Shown in pieces: positions 53,902 through 64,000 of a DNA stretch of 64,000 bases; position 1 is the first letter of the stretch, and every line of letters begins with the position of its first letter. The stretch is taken from NCBI RefSeq assembly GCF_000725425.1, contig NZ_CP006019.1, positions 1,302,001 through 1,366,000 of the forward strand, read 5' to 3'. Position numbers and translations under genes: made by a program. The stretch is from Palaeococcus pacificus DY20341 (GTDB taxonomy: Archaea > Methanobacteriota_B > Thermococci > Thermococcales > Thermococcaceae). The notes beneath the pieces are model-generated. The model ran no database searches. It saw only the letters and a program-made list of their open reading frames with translations, and was not told the origin of the DNA.

Positions 53902-54061
53902 CTAAACCACCTCAAAATATTTTAGTTCCAGCAAATAATGCATCGATATTGTCATTTATAACCATTATCGTTGAGCAATGAAAGCTTTTAGCAAAAATTC
54001 TTAGATTGCACATTCTGGAAAAAGAAAGTTCTTCGGAAGGATGTGAATTTTTATTTCCAAA

Positions 54062-54454
54062 TTATTTTTGGCGCTCCACAAGAAGCTTCAGCCCGCTCAA
54101 TCCAACGATTTTAACCTTTTCACCCGCTTTTATATCCCCTTCGATGCTTTCGGCCCTCCAGTATTCACCCCCAACTTTCACAACACCTTCTGGGTTTAAA
54201 TTCTCAACTGTAGTTGCCTCTCTTCCCACCAGTGCCTCTCCACCAACTTCTACTTTCTTATCAAGCACTTTCCATAGCAAAGGGACAAATAGAACATCTT
54301 TGAGAATTAAAAGGGTTATTATTGTTAAACTAACCTTTAAAGGTATTTCTATACCTGCAGAAGGTAAAATAACCAATAAAAAAAGTCCTACAACTATTTC
54401 ATCTATCAAAATCCCCGAGAGCTTTAAGGCGTTTTTAAGGCTTTTCATATCCAT
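54062..54454 (-). CDS. NfeD-like membrane protein
   Basis: 130 residues. Two TM helices (about 15-33 and 36-60), then a C-terminal OB-fold of NfeD type (EALVGREATTVENLNPEGVV, GEYWRAESIEGDIKAGEKV). NfeD proteins act with SPFH/stomatin membrane proteins, but no stomatin gene is adjacent here. The start overlaps the 3' end of the CPGS gene by about 20 bp (ATG 54454 or 54448). Confidence 0.85.
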   Translation of the reverse strand: MDMKSLKNALKLSGILIDEIVVGLFLLVILPSAGIEIPLKVSLTIITLLILKDVLFVPLLWKVLDKKVEVGGEALVGREATTVENLNPEGVVKVGGEYWRAESIEGDIKAGEKVKIVGLSGLKLLVERQK

Positions 54455-55754
54455 CTCTCTTCAAATCTTCCCACAGTTGAACAATGGCACTCTTTAAGTC
54501 TTTTCCATCCACATTAATCGGCTCATTGTCCATGTATACTACTTCCTTCCCTTGGGATAGTGCTTCTTTTGTAACTACATCAACAGCAGCGGCCTTTAAT
54601 TCAACCAAAACGGCATCATAATCTCCAACAGCTTTCAAGTCCTCTCTAAGCTTTGGTCTGTCAGCCAAGTTTGAGCTCATCCCAACGACTTCAACGCCAT
54701 AGGTTTCCTCCAAATAGTTCGCGATCTTTTTAACCACTTCTTTAGATGCTGTCATTACAAGGAGGAGTCTTTTTCCTTCGATGGGGCCAAGGGGACGCGG
54801 CCTAAATACCGTCGTGTGAACGTCTGCACTGGGGTTTATTCTTCTCACAGCTTTTTGCACTTCCCTAAGCTTTTCTTCACTTACCATAGGCTCTTCTGCC
54901 ATAGTTATGACCACTAAGTCTGCAAGCCCTATTCTAAAAGGCCCGAAATAACTCTTAATGAAATCCAACTTTTGATTTGCGCCAACGATGGTTATGTATC
55001 TATCCGCCTTAACAGCAGGAAAAGTGGCTCCACTTCCCTCCAAAATCACCAAATCCCTGTCCGTCTCGTTGGCTATCTTAACACCTTCCTCAACGATATC
55101 AAAGAACGAAAAGCCAGCCATTCCTCCTCCACAGCGCCTGCATCCTATGGTCAGAACTCTCGACGTTAGAGCATTTTCTATGTGATCTGAAGCAGCGTGT
55201 TTGCCTTCCTCGCTTAGCTTTATTAGAAACGTTGGTGTTATTTCCATTTTGTCTCCCTCAATTATTTCGGGCTTTTCAGGGCCGCCTCGTCCCATAGTCA
55301 CAATTACGGGGTTGGCTATCCCCTTTAGTGTTCTTGCAACAAAGCCGCTCACTGCTGTTTTCCCTGTCCTTTTTCCTGTGCCGATTATAGCTATGCTGGG
55401 CTTGTTTAGGAGTTTTTTGAACATCTTAGGCCTAAACTCAAAGTCTGCTCCCTTATAGACTATGCCGTAGCGCATTAAAAGTGAAGCAATTCTAAAGCGA
55501 TCCTCATAATTTAACACGGGCTCATCGCTCAAATCAACAACCTCCTGAATTGGAAAAGCTTTAATTGCGCGCTCAATGGCTTCCAAATAATCATCATCGT
55601 GAAATACTGTGAGACCCAGCTCACGCTCAAGCTCCGCAATGCTCCCAATTTTCTCTCTTCCTCCTAAAAATACGGCACAGCAAGCGTTGATTTTCCTTAA
55701 CGCCCACTTAGTAACGTCTGGATAATGCTCGCCATCTATAAGTGCTAAGCGCAT
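54435..55754 (-). CDS. cpgS: Cyclic 2,3-diphosphoglycerate synthetase
   Basis: 439 residues from ATG 55754 (GGAGGGAGGCGCC upstream; the in-frame extension to 55838 is upstream sequence). Begins RLALIDGEHYPDV, the CPGS family start. P-loop IIGTGKRTGKTAVSGFVAR (about 145-163) and VMEGSGATFPAVKADRY-type region. CPGS makes the intramolecular phosphoanhydride of 2,3-diphosphoglycerate with ATP, giving a thermoprotective solute in hyperthermophilic methanogens. In Thermococcales its product is less documented. Confidence 0.85.
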   Translation of the reverse strand: MRLALIDGEHYPDVTKWALRKINACCAVFLGGREKIGSIAELERELGLTVFHDDDYLEAIERAIKAFPIQEVVDLSDEPVLNYEDRFRIASLLMRYGIVYKGADFEFRPKMFKKLLNKPSIAIIGTGKRTGKTAVSGFVARTLKGIANPVIVTMGRGGPEKPEIIEGDKMEITPTFLIKLSEEGKHAASDHIENALTSRVLTIGCRRCGGGMAGFSFFDIVEEGVKIANETDRDLVILEGSGATFPAVKADRYITIVGANQKLDFIKSYFGPFRIGLADLVVITMAEEPMVSEEKLREVQKAVRRINPSADVHTTVFRPRPLGPIEGKRLLLVMTASKEVVKKIANYLEETYGVEVVGMSSNLADRPKLREDLKAVGDYDAVLVELKAAAVDVVTKEALSQGKEVVYMDNEPINVDGKDLKSAIVQLWEDLKRDGYEKP

Positions 55755-55800
55755 GGCGCCTCCCTCCACTACCCTATTAATGTTCGAAAGTATAAAACCT

Positions 55801-57315
55801 TTAGTAGAAATCCTCAAAGAGTTCAACTTCCTGCACATAAGATCGCTTGAGCTTTATGGCTGTTCTAGCTCTCTCAAGCTCTCTCCCTAAATAGAAAGCA
55901 TGCCTCGGCGAAATTTGGAAGTGTTCCAAGATGGTGTCTATTATTGCGTTGGGCTCTCCTCCGGAGATTGTTAAAATCTGTTTCGTCCCTTTATGGGCAA
56001 TGACCCAGATTTTGCCCTCTTTGGTAAATATTCTGAAGTAGATGCTTTCAAGCTTAACCTCTCTTTCCTTAGCCTCAACTACTGGCGACATGACGGAATA
56101 TTCAGCTATTTCGCTCTTTTTCTCCTTTAGGATAAGCAAATCAAAGCCCAAATCTTTCGGCACCTCAAAGAGCATCATGTCCAAAGCCCTTCTAAGCTCT
56201 TTTACGCCACCACGACACTTAGCACTCACCTCAGTCGTCAGCAAAAGAGAAATATTAAGCTCTTTCGCAACACCGGCCAATAGAGCGTTTATTCCAACGC
56301 TGTCTGCATCAATGAGCTCAACTACATTGCCAACTCCAGCCAAGAGAACATCATTAGGGTTTCTCTCCCTATAAAGCTGAAATGCAGTTATGGAGCGTGC
56401 TAAATGGGGTACATGCTCTAAAATCAAGTCCGGAATAACCCTCCCATACCCTAAATTTAAAGCTTCTTCTTTTAGCCTCTCCAAAAATTTGGTCCTCTCA
56501 GCCGGATTTTTAGGAAAGTACCCTTTCTTCTGGTTGGTAGGAATTAGAACAACAGGCTTATCCGTAACGAGTCTCTCAACGTTGCTCTCATCTATGCTTA
56601 AGAATAAATCTGCATAATCAAGGGCTTTCTCAATTTCGCGCTCGTTCAATGAGTCAAAGCTTATCGGAACACTAAAGCCTTCTTCACTGAGCTTCTCCCG
56701 GATTTCGGGTATTTTCTCAATAAACTCCAAGTTCTTCTTACCACTAACCATCCCAATGTCTATTATATCCGCACCGCTCTTGAGGTAGTATACGGCTCTT
56801 TTAACTATCTCGCTAACGCTTAGCTTTGGAGCATCGACTATTTCGGCCAAAATTCTATGGGGAAAATCAAATCCGACGGGTAGGGTCCCAATAAAAAAGT
56901 TGTAGGGTTTTTTGAGGGCTTTCTCGATGTAGGCTTTATTTTTCGTTTTATTCTTGATATCTTCAACTTTTTTAAGCGTATCCTGATGAAAGAGCAAATC
57001 AGCTGGGACTTCTTTGCTGAGCTTAAAGCCCTCTCTAATTGCTTTTAAGACTTGGGGCAAGTCGTGAGCATAGCGCGGGCCTTTGAATGTTAAAATTCCT
57101 ATCTTTTCTTCAATCTCTTGAGCCGAGCCTCTAACGAGGCCTGGAATTAGAATTAAGTCATAGCCCTTAACGTTGACTTTTTCGAGATAGTGGGCTATTA
57201 GCTTAGGCGTTAGAAAAGCAGCTACACTAACAGGGGTTACAAATACCTCACAACCTTTCCCATATTTTCTAACCAGTGGTTCAGCTAAACGACCAGTTAC
57301 GAGGAGGATTCTCAT
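55801..57315 (-). CDS. Dihydropteroate synthase-like protein (DHPS-related, TIGR00284 type)
   Basis: 504 residues. Unlike true DHPS (~280 aa) it has an extra N-terminal region (start RILLVTGRLAEPLVRKYG) and C-terminal region. The central TIM-barrel part shows GADIIDIGMVSGKK and ISFDSLN; pterin-pathway archaea have such proteins in tetrahydromethanopterin-related genomes. Thermococcales lack classical DHPS, so the role is open. GGTGAAC precedes ATG 57315. CpgS follows about 45 bp downstream. Confidence 0.85.
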   Translation of the reverse strand: MRILLVTGRLAEPLVRKYGKGCEVFVTPVSVAAFLTPKLIAHYLEKVNVKGYDLILIPGLVRGSAQEIEEKIGILTFKGPRYAHDLPQVLKAIREGFKLSKEVPADLLFHQDTLKKVEDIKNKTKNKAYIEKALKKPYNFFIGTLPVGFDFPHRILAEIVDAPKLSVSEIVKRAVYYLKSGADIIDIGMVSGKKNLEFIEKIPEIREKLSEEGFSVPISFDSLNEREIEKALDYADLFLSIDESNVERLVTDKPVVLIPTNQKKGYFPKNPAERTKFLERLKEEALNLGYGRVIPDLILEHVPHLARSITAFQLYRERNPNDVLLAGVGNVVELIDADSVGINALLAGVAKELNISLLLTTEVSAKCRGGVKELRRALDMMLFEVPKDLGFDLLILKEKKSEIAEYSVMSPVVEAKEREVKLESIYFRIFTKEGKIWVIAHKGTKQILTISGGEPNAIIDTILEHFQISPRHAFYLGRELERARTAIKLKRSYVQEVELFEDFY

Positions 57316-57374
57316 ACTAAGTTCACCAGAGCCCTTTAAGTCAACAGCACAAATGAAAATATGGAGAATAGGAA

Positions 57375-58820
57375 TCAGTAAGTTCTTGCAAATCTAGCTA
57401 TGAACTTTGCCTCTCTTCCGCAGTGTGGGCACTTCTTTCCTTCTATCTTTGCCTTTTCCTCGGGATATGGCGTTCCAAGCATCTTGGCGTCGAGTACTTC
57501 TTCCATCTCCAGGCCACAGCTCTCTTCACCACACCATGGAATCTCGACAATCCCTCTCCTACCTTCAAAGACTTTCTTAGCTTCCTCTAGGCTGTCAACG
57601 CGCTTTATGTGGCTCTCAAGGAACTCCTTTGCTCTGTTGTAAAGGTTCTCCATTATTGCGTCTATGAGCTCTCTAACAGCATCAACGAGTTTCTCCCTCT
57701 CGATGACGCTTTTCTCTAATGTGTCTCTCCTTGCTATAACCGCTTTTCCTCCCTCAACATCCCTTGGTCCAACTTCAATCCTTAATGGGACACCCTTAAG
57801 CTCCCACTCGTAGAACTTCCTTCCTGGTCTTATCTCGTCTCTATCATCCAAGTGAGCCCTTATTCCAGCATTCTTCAGCTCCTCAACTATGCCCCTTGCG
57901 TAGGCAACGACATCGTATGGTGAGTCCTTCTTTGGAATTGGCACAACAACAACTTGGATTGGAGCTATTGTTGGGGGTAATACCAATCCATTGTCGTCGC
58001 CGTGGATTGCCATAACAGCTGCCAAAAGCCTCTCGCTCATTCCAAATGTCGTTTGGTGGGCGTATTCGTGGTCTCCAGTCTCAGTTTCGTACTTGATGTT
58101 GTAGGCCTTAGCGAAGTTCTGCTTGTAGTTGTGCATAGTACCTATTTGGAGCGTCCTTCCATCGGGCATCATAACTTCGGCGCCGAGCGAATAAAATGCT
58201 CCAGGGAACTTATCCCAATCAGGCCTCTTTGAGACTATGTAGGGCAAGGCCAAGAATTTGGCCAATCTATCGAATATCTCCAAGTCTTCTCTAATTTGCC
58301 TCTCCGCATCTTCAAAGTCTCTGTGAGCAGTGTGAGCCTCAAAGAACCTGCTAATTTCTCTAACTCTAATCAAGGGCCTTGTGTGCTTGGTCTCATAGCG
58401 GTAGACATTCACTATTTGGTAAACCTTGAAGGGCAAATCGGCGTGATTCCTAATCCAGAGTGAGAACATTGAATACATAGCAGTTTCACTTGTTGGCCTA
58501 AGGAGGAGCTTAATTTCTAAAGGATTTAGCCCCGCATGGGTTATCCAATAAACCTCCCCCTCAAAGCCCGCTATGTGTTCAGCCTCTTTTTGGAACTCTG
58601 TTTCGGGGATTAAAGCGGGGAATAGAACTTCCTCGTGGTTTGTCCTTTCCATTTCATCATGAATAAATCGCTCTATCTTTCTCATTATTTTAAGGCCGTA
58701 TGGCAGCCAAATGTTCATTCCTTTGACAGGGTATCTCTTATCTTGAATTCCTGCTGTTTCAATTAGCTCATTATACCACTCGCTGAATTCCTTTTGCCAC
58801 TTCTCTCTTTTTACCTTCAC
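57375..58820 (-). CDS. proS: Prolyl-tRNA synthetase
   Basis: 481 residues. Archaeal/eukaryotic-type class II Pro[22 protein letters not shown] near the start, motif 2 [17 protein letters not shown], the [14 protein letters not shown] region, an anticodon-binding domain and a C-terminal Zn-type domain (CGEESCG, KCPHCG) ending in TY as expected for this type. GTG 58820 chosen (GGTGGTG upstream, gives KVKREKW); GTG 58829 is the alternative. Confidence 0.95.
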   Translation of the reverse strand: MKVKREKWQKEFSEWYNELIETAGIQDKRYPVKGMNIWLPYGLKIMRKIERFIHDEMERTNHEEVLFPALIPETEFQKEAEHIAGFEGEVYWITHAGLNPLEIKLLLRPTSETAMYSMFSLWIRNHADLPFKVYQIVNVYRYETKHTRPLIRVREISRFFEAHTAHRDFEDAERQIREDLEIFDRLAKFLALPYIVSKRPDWDKFPGAFYSLGAEVMMPDGRTLQIGTMHNYKQNFAKAYNIKYETETGDHEYAHQTTFGMSERLLAAVMAIHGDDNGLVLPPTIAPIQVVVVPIPKKDSPYDVVAYARGIVEELKNAGIRAHLDDRDEIRPGRKFYEWELKGVPLRIEVGPRDVEGGKAVIARRDTLEKSVIEREKLVDAVRELIDAIMENLYNRAKEFLESHIKRVDSLEEAKKVFEGRRGIVEIPWCGEESCGLEMEEVLDAKMLGTPYPEEKAKIEGKKCPHCGREAKFIARFARTY

Positions 58821-58914
58821 TAACACCACCTAACCCTAAGAGTGAAGCAAGACATTTAATTTTTTCGCTTGAGAGCGCTTAACTTTTTAAGCTTTCTTTC
58901 ATATTGAATGTTAG

Positions 58915-59820
<906 letters not shown>

Positions 59821-59834
59821 TCTTTTCTTTTTTA
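59821..59834. terminator. Oligo-T/poly-pyrimidine termination signal
   Basis: TCTTTTCTTTTTTA directly after the map stop codon fits an archaeal T-rich terminator; the trm10 stop lies in the same few bases on the other strand. Confidence 0.4.
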
Positions 59835-60965
59835 GCAGTTGTAGCAGAGCATTGCGGCTTTTTTGAGGAGTATCACATAGTGGCCCTTACCATTTATTAG
59901 CCTGTAGCTCGAGAGTTTCTTAAGGTGGTGGATTCTCCTCCTCTCCAGAGCTACAAAGCCGAGCTCCCTAAGGACTTGGACGAAGTCCTCCCAGCGGATG
60001 TTTAACCACTCTTTGAGCTCATCGTAGAGCTCCTTCTCAACCACAAGGAACTTTTTGCCGTCAATTAAAAATCTAATTTTACGCTTTGGTATCTCCTTTC
60101 TAAGCCTCCAACGGGCCTGGAGAGGAGCTTGAACATCCAAAATTGCTCTTTCCATATCTTTATCCTCCGTAAGCATTTTGAGCAGGATTTCCAAAATTAG
60201 ATTAATCCTATCAGGAACCCCAATTACATCCCCTCTGAGGGTGATTTTACGCTTCTTAACTTTAATTCCCTCTTTCTCCAGAGACTCAGCTATTTGAGAA
60301 GTTGTTCCTCTCTTAGTCCCCCCCATATCGACTATTCCACCGAGGATGAAAGCTTTAACATTGAAGTCCTCTGAACTGAGGTCTTTGTCTCCATTAGGAT
60401 CCAATAGAACAACCTCAGATATGCCCTTTTCCTTTAGAAACTCGGCTGTACTTTTCTCTATTATGTTTCCCCTATCAAGAGGCATGCCTTTTAAGAGTTT
60501 TTTAAACTCCTCATTCGCCCAAGTGACGATAAGAGAATCTCCAACCAAGTAGTCTCTGAGTGTTCCATAACTTCTGGAAGCCTGGAAGGCGACCTTTTTC
60601 TTTTCTCTCGGAGTGTGCTTCTCCCAGTGCATTAGATCTATTATGAAGTAAGGGTAGTTTTGTTCTTCCAATTTTGCCCTAAGTTCTTCAGGCGTTAAAA
60701 TAATCTCAAACCTATCTTTAAGCTTTAAAGGGATAAAAGCGAACTTTGAAGGCTCAACCCTCTTACCGCTAAAGTCCCATGAAAGGGCAGCTCCATCCTC
60801 GACCTTTCCAATAAATCCCTTCTCTTCCAGAACAGCAATAGCAATATCCTGAATAATGTCTTGGGATTTTCTGTTAGGTATTCTCTTTGAGAGCGTCCCC
60901 AAACTTTCTATTCCCTTCTCCCTCAAGAGCTCCTTGAACAGATCACCGAGCTTTTTCATAGGCAT
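59832..60965 (-). CDS. trm10: tRNA (purine-9 N1)-methyltransferase, Trm10 family
   Basis: 377 residues. SPOUT fold with the Trm10 signatures YPYFIIDLMHWEKHTPRE, FQASRSYGTLRDYL and the knot strand AFILGGIVDMGGTKRGTT, plus the C-terminal GDVIGVPDRINLILEI. Methylates N1 of G9 and, in Thermococcus kodakarensis, also A9 of tRNA. N- and C-terminal extensions make it longer than the eukaryotic enzyme, as is usual in archaea. ATG 60965 lacks a ribosome-binding site; a TATA-like GCTTAAAAAC near 60990 suggests a leaderless message. The last residues end in two Cys (MLCYNC). Confidence 0.87.
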   Translation of the reverse strand: MPMKKLGDLFKELLREKGIESLGTLSKRIPNRKSQDIIQDIAIAVLEEKGFIGKVEDGAALSWDFSGKRVEPSKFAFIPLKLKDRFEIILTPEELRAKLEEQNYPYFIIDLMHWEKHTPREKKKVAFQASRSYGTLRDYLVGDSLIVTWANEEFKKLLKGMPLDRGNIIEKSTAEFLKEKGISEVVLLDPNGDKDLSSEDFNVKAFILGGIVDMGGTKRGTTSQIAESLEKEGIKVKKRKITLRGDVIGVPDRINLILEILLKMLTEDKDMERAILDVQAPLQARWRLRKEIPKRKIRFLIDGKKFLVVEKELYDELKEWLNIRWEDFVQVLRELGFVALERRRIHHLKKLSSYRLINGKGHYVILLKKAAMLCYNC

Positions 60966-61011
60966 CGAGAGGGGGAAAGATGAAATGTTTTTAAGCTTTG
61001 CGTCTTTGTGT

Positions 61012-62190
61012 TCAATCCTTTAATGGGCCTTCTTTGGGAGACATTCTCGCTGCTTGGAGTGATGTTAACGCGAAAGCAGTTAAAATCGGCAGGATTGGGA
61101 ATACCACCGCATAAGTACCTCTTACATTTGCGAGGTAGCCCAAGAGTAGGGGGCCCGAGAGATAGCCCAAGTCAAAAAACATTGTATAGAGGCTCGAGCC
61201 AAATCCCCTAATTTTTTGGGGAAGCTTTGCCAATGCGAGCATTTGGAGGGATGGGACGGCCAATCCAAAGCCCATTCCTAATGGGACTGCACTTAGATAT
61301 GCCAAAGGTGGCTCAAGAGCCCTTGTAAGCATGACATATGCGATAATAACCAAGACGAGGCCTACCGTAGCGACTGGGATGGGGCCCCTTTTGTCAGCTT
61401 GTTTTCCACCAAAAACTCTCGTTAGTAGGCTAAAGGCACCCATTATGCTTGCGTATACTCCAAAAATACTAGTCCCAAGTCCCAAAACTTTATAGTACGC
61501 CGGGAGGAAGGTATACAGCCCGCTGTAGGCGAGCACCATAAAGAAGAGCGAGAAAGATGCCGCCGCAAACGCCCAGTTGATTAGGCCTTTGTATGAAGCT
61601 TTGGTCTTGTCGTGGACTATCTTTATCAATCCCTTCTGCTTTCTGTAGGGGATAAAAATAAATCCGAATCCGATTATGGAGAGGAAAATCGTCAAGATAA
61701 AGGCACTTTGGAAGCCAAGATAATCCGCAACAAAGCCTCCAAGAGCGGGGCCTATAAGCTGGCTTATCGAGAACATGGTGCCCCTCCATCCCAAAGTCTC
61801 TCCTACCCTTCCTTTTGGTGCCAAATCAATAGCCGTCGAGAGTGAGGAAGGGAAAAAGAATGCCGAAGCGGCACCGTGAATAGCCCTCCCTACCGTAAAC
61901 AGCACCAAGCTTTTAGCCACTATTGAGAGCGCATAAAAAACTCCCGCCAAGGCACCTAAAATCGTTCCAAACATCATTACTTCAAACTTCTTGCCCCTAT
62001 CACCCAATATTCCGCCAATGGGCTTTAAAACAAGGGCAAATATCGAGGAGACGGAAGCGATAGTTCCAACAACGAGGGGGCTCGCACCATAGAGAATAGC
62101 GAGGGGTGATATGAGCGGAGAGACAAGTATGTAGCCGAGGAAGAAGAAAAATGTCGAGAAGTGGAGGAGCCAGATTTCTCTGTTTTCCAT
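61012..62190 (-). CDS. Major facilitator superfamily transporter
   Basis: 392 residues with twelve predicted TM helices. The MFS motif A loop is GGILGDRGKKFEVMMFG (about 58-74), with a second copy GGKQADKRGPIPV (about 251-263). Substrate unknown; drug-efflux-like by overall look. GGGGATTTGAG precedes ATG 62190, and the start lies 1 bp from the stop of the upstream asparaginase-like gene, so they are cotranscribed. Confidence 0.87.
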   Translation of the reverse strand: MENREIWLLHFSTFFFFLGYILVSPLISPLAILYGASPLVVGTIASVSSIFALVLKPIGGILGDRGKKFEVMMFGTILGALAGVFYALSIVAKSLVLFTVGRAIHGAASAFFFPSSLSTAIDLAPKGRVGETLGWRGTMFSISQLIGPALGGFVADYLGFQSAFILTIFLSIIGFGFIFIPYRKQKGLIKIVHDKTKASYKGLINWAFAAASFSLFFMVLAYSGLYTFLPAYYKVLGLGTSIFGVYASIMGAFSLLTRVFGGKQADKRGPIPVATVGLVLVIIAYVMLTRALEPPLAYLSAVPLGMGFGLAVPSLQMLALAKLPQKIRGFGSSLYTMFFDLGYLSGPLLLGYLANVRGTYAVVFPILPILTAFALTSLQAARMSPKEGPLKD

Positions 62191-62191
62191 C

Positions 62192-63112
62192 TCAAATCCC
62201 CGTGAAAGGTTCTTGCATCCCCTCTTTCATATATGCGACGCTCATGTGCTTTGTGTTCTTCGCAAAGCCGATGTTGCCTCTGGCGTCTATCATTATAACC
62301 CCCGCATTGTCAGAGCCGAAGTGTTCCGTTGCAAGGCTTATGGCAGCTTCACTTGCTTTTTGAGCGGTCAGTCCAAAGCGAACGAAGTCCACGGCGCTTT
62401 TAGCAAGGACGAGCTTTATCATAACCTCTCCAAGCCCGGTGCATGAGGCCCCAGCAAACTCGTTTGCATAGGTTCCTCCCCCGATTATGGGAGTATCTCC
62501 TATGCGCCCAAACATCTTCAAAAATACTCCTCCTGTCGAAGTTCCTGCAACTACTTCCCCGCCGTCAAAGGCAACAGCCCCAACCGTGCTCCTCAAAACT
62601 TCGGGGTACTCCTTAATCAGCTCGCTTATCTTCTTCCAGTGAGGGATTTGCCCGTCGTTTAGAAGCTTTTCTCTAAGCTTCTTCCACTGATCTACCCTTT
62701 CCTCAGTTGTTGGGTTGTAATCGTCAAAGCCCATTAAACGAGCAAATTTAACAGCACCTTCTCCTCCTAAGAGAACATGGTCGGTCTTTTCCATGACCTT
62801 TCTTGCAACGCTTATAGGGTTTTTAACACCCCATATACCCGCGACGGCACCTGCTTCCAAAGTTCTTCCGCGCATCACAGCAGCGTCCATTTCTACCTTC
62901 CCATCCAACGTGAGAACGCTCCCAGTTCCTGCATTAAACACTGGATTGTCTTCTAAAGCCTTAATAGCTTCCTCGACTGCATCTAAAGCTGAGCCTCTTT
63001 TTAATTCCTTCCATCCAGCTAAAACAGCTTCCCTAACACCTTCGAGAACTTTTGGAATTCTCTCCTCTTTCTTAATGGTGCCAGCACCGCCATGAACAAT
63101 AATAGCTACCAT
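62192..63112 (-). CDS. Isoaspartyl peptidase / L-asparaginase (plant-type, Ntn hydrolase)
   Basis: 306 residues. N-terminal IIVHGGAGTIKKEERIPKV, and the autocleavage/nucleophile Thr in STVGAVAFDGG near residue 170, followed by TSTGGV and GDTPIIGGGTYAN. Removes isoaspartyl residues from peptides and hydrolyses asparagine. ATG 63112 (GGTGG 7 nt upstream) preferred over 63124. Likely helps repair or recycle proteins damaged at high temperature. Confidence 0.92.
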   Translation of the reverse strand: MVAIIVHGGAGTIKKEERIPKVLEGVREAVLAGWKELKRGSALDAVEEAIKALEDNPVFNAGTGSVLTLDGKVEMDAAVMRGRTLEAGAVAGIWGVKNPISVARKVMEKTDHVLLGGEGAVKFARLMGFDDYNPTTEERVDQWKKLREKLLNDGQIPHWKKISELIKEYPEVLRSTVGAVAFDGGEVVAGTSTGGVFLKMFGRIGDTPIIGGGTYANEFAGASCTGLGEVMIKLVLAKSAVDFVRFGLTAQKASEAAISLATEHFGSDNAGVIMIDARGNIGFAKNTKHMSVAYMKEGMQEPFTGI

Positions 63113-63178
63113 GAAAACCACCACCCATTTATTGTGGTCAAAAGGTTAAAAGCATTATGGAAGCGAAGAGAAGTAAAT

Positions 63179-63934
63179 TTAAAACTTCTTGCTATCTTGG
63201 ACTGCACTCAATGCAAACTCTCTAAATTCCAAAAGTTCTTCTTTTTCCAAATCCACGTCTTGATTGTTTTGATACCTCAAAAGAGCTTTTTCTATCGTTC
63301 TTCTAAATCTCATTGGGAGGTTTTTGAGGGCCCAAGTGCCGCCTTCAACTTTCGAAGCTATTTTCTTTTCTCTCAGATAGTAGAGCATTCTGCAGATGTT
63401 TAAAACGAGATATTCTGGAGGGTTTAGAGAGGCTTCATCTTTCACATCATAGAGCAGGGCTTTTATAAAGTGTTCATCTGTAACTTCGCCAAAAACTTCC
63501 TCTATGGGTTTTCCAGAGAGGGCAACTCCTCTTTCTTTGAGCACTTTCAAATGTGCTGACAGATCTGGATCGAGCTCTCCACTTTCAAAGGGAATTTCTC
63601 CCCTTTCATAGGCTTCTCTAAACCATTCGCTGTAATGAAATTCAAAAGGGATTGGATAAGGGGGATTTTTAGCATATTTCTCTAAGATGACGCTCATCTC
63701 GAGACCTTTGCCGCCAATCTCTTTGGAAACTTCCAAGCAAACTCTAGCTAAAGCTTTCTTGTCTTCTAAGCTCATTGGAGTTTTGACCACGATTATTAGG
63801 TCCACATCGCTGTATCCTGGGACGAAGCATCCCATAGCCAAGGAGCCGTGTAGGTATATCCCAACCAGATTTTTACTGAGTATTTCTTTAAATTCCTTGA
63901 GAGCTTTTTCTAGACCGTCTTTGACTTTTTCCAT
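63179..63934 (-). CDS. Nucleotidyltransferase (aminoglycoside adenylyltransferase-like, DUF4111 type)
   Basis: 251 residues. Pol-beta signature VGIYLHGSLAMGCFVPGYSD (about 24-43) with GS, then DVDLIIVV. The C-terminal region (EYLVLNICRMLYYLREKKIA; GTWALKNLP) matches the helical domain of the AadA/DUF4111 family. A chromosomal copy in a hyperthermophile is unlikely to serve against antibiotics in nature; the acceptor is unknown. The gene begins right after a partial minus-strand gene. Confidence 0.85.
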   Translation of the reverse strand: MEKVKDGLEKALKEFKEILSKNLVGIYLHGSLAMGCFVPGYSDVDLIIVVKTPMSLEDKKALARVCLEVSKEIGGKGLEMSVILEKYAKNPPYPIPFEFHYSEWFREAYERGEIPFESGELDPDLSAHLKVLKERGVALSGKPIEEVFGEVTDEHFIKALLYDVKDEASLNPPEYLVLNICRMLYYLREKKIASKVEGGTWALKNLPMRFRRTIEKALLRYQNNQDVDLEKEELLEFREFALSAVQDSKKF

Positions 63935-63940
63935 TTTTTA

Positions 63941-64000
63941 TCAGCTCAGAGACATATTTATCGTGGTTTCTCCTATGTTCTCCAAGTACTCTAAAATGCG
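63941..64000 (-). CDS. C-terminal end of a gene running out of the window
   Basis: Nineteen codons and a stop (TGA 63941-63943), open to the window edge, reading RILEYLENIGETTINMSLS. It may belong to a regulator-like or short protein upstream of the nucleotidyltransferase gene, 6 bp away. Too short to identify. Confidence 0.4.
   Translation of the reverse strand, partial: RILEYLENIGETTINMSLS

Overview
The window reads as chromosomal DNA of a hyperthermophilic archaeon of the order Thermococcales, most likely a Thermococcus of moderate G+C. The grounds are archaeal-type housekeeping genes (prolyl-tRNA synthetase with a C-terminal Zn ribbon, type 2 methionine aminopeptidase, a long archaeal Trm10, cyclic 2,3-diphosphoglycerate synthetase), GGTG/GGAGG ribosome-binding sites, TATA/BRE promoters with several apparently leaderless genes, and very dense packing with 1-20 bp overlaps. 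No rRNA, tRNA, CRISPR array or intact transposase was seen.

Layout. 0-19.4 kb: the end of an ABC exporter, AlkD-type DNA repair, a PMT/GT39-like membrane protein, several GNAT acetyltransferases, a nucleotidyltransferase, and an unusual tandem array of SAM methyltransferases (8.4-12.5 kb). A carotenoid-type membrane enzyme, a nitrilase-fold amidase and threonine synthase follow, then an NSUN-type RNA m5C methyltransferase. 19.4-30.1 kb: an accessory locus built around one large secreted protein (see below). 30.2-42.6 kb: RNA methyltransferases, MoaA, OsmC, a radical SAM protein, a glutamine amidotransferase, a flavoprotein, a GNAT-YoaP fusion, Nudix and aldo-keto reductase. 42.6-52.5 kb: accessory genes, some looking bacterial (methyltransferase, DUF3795, nucleotidyltransferase, SDR with a helical tail, RDD, CPBP protease, lipoprotein, GNAT). 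52.5-64 kb: a mostly core block on the minus strand (CPGS-related GTPase, NfeD-like, CPGS, DHPS-like, ProRS, MetAP on plus, Trm10, MFS, isoaspartyl peptidase, nucleotidyltransferase).

The most interesting region is 19.65-30.04 kb, all on the minus strand. A complete 1081-residue exported protein (signal peptide, helical N-terminal region, several Ig/CARDB-like domains, variable C-terminal region ending in a hydrophobic Gly/Ala-rich tail) is followed 4 bp later by a small multi-TM membrane protein. Downstream lie four further copies of only the C-terminal part. Each is cut off on its 5' side at a different point in the conserved region, each carries a different C-terminal sequence, and each is followed within a few bases by its own small membrane gene. 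A further run of small TM-plus-coil genes sits between two of these cassettes. One tract of 259 bases is identical between the full gene and cassette 3. This is the architecture of a polymorphic toxin/immunity locus with orphan modules, with membrane-active toxins and membrane immunity proteins as the simplest reading. Silent-cassette surface variation is the main alternative. Several cassettes carry frameshifts.

Other points: a pair of paralogous 36-37 residue proteins 46 kb apart, both near GNAT genes; a 58-residue membrane protein with an overlapping broken partner inside the methyltransferase array; small gene remnants at 5.1, 13.7 and 19.5 kb; and RNA methyltransferase homologues with non-canonical catalytic motifs.
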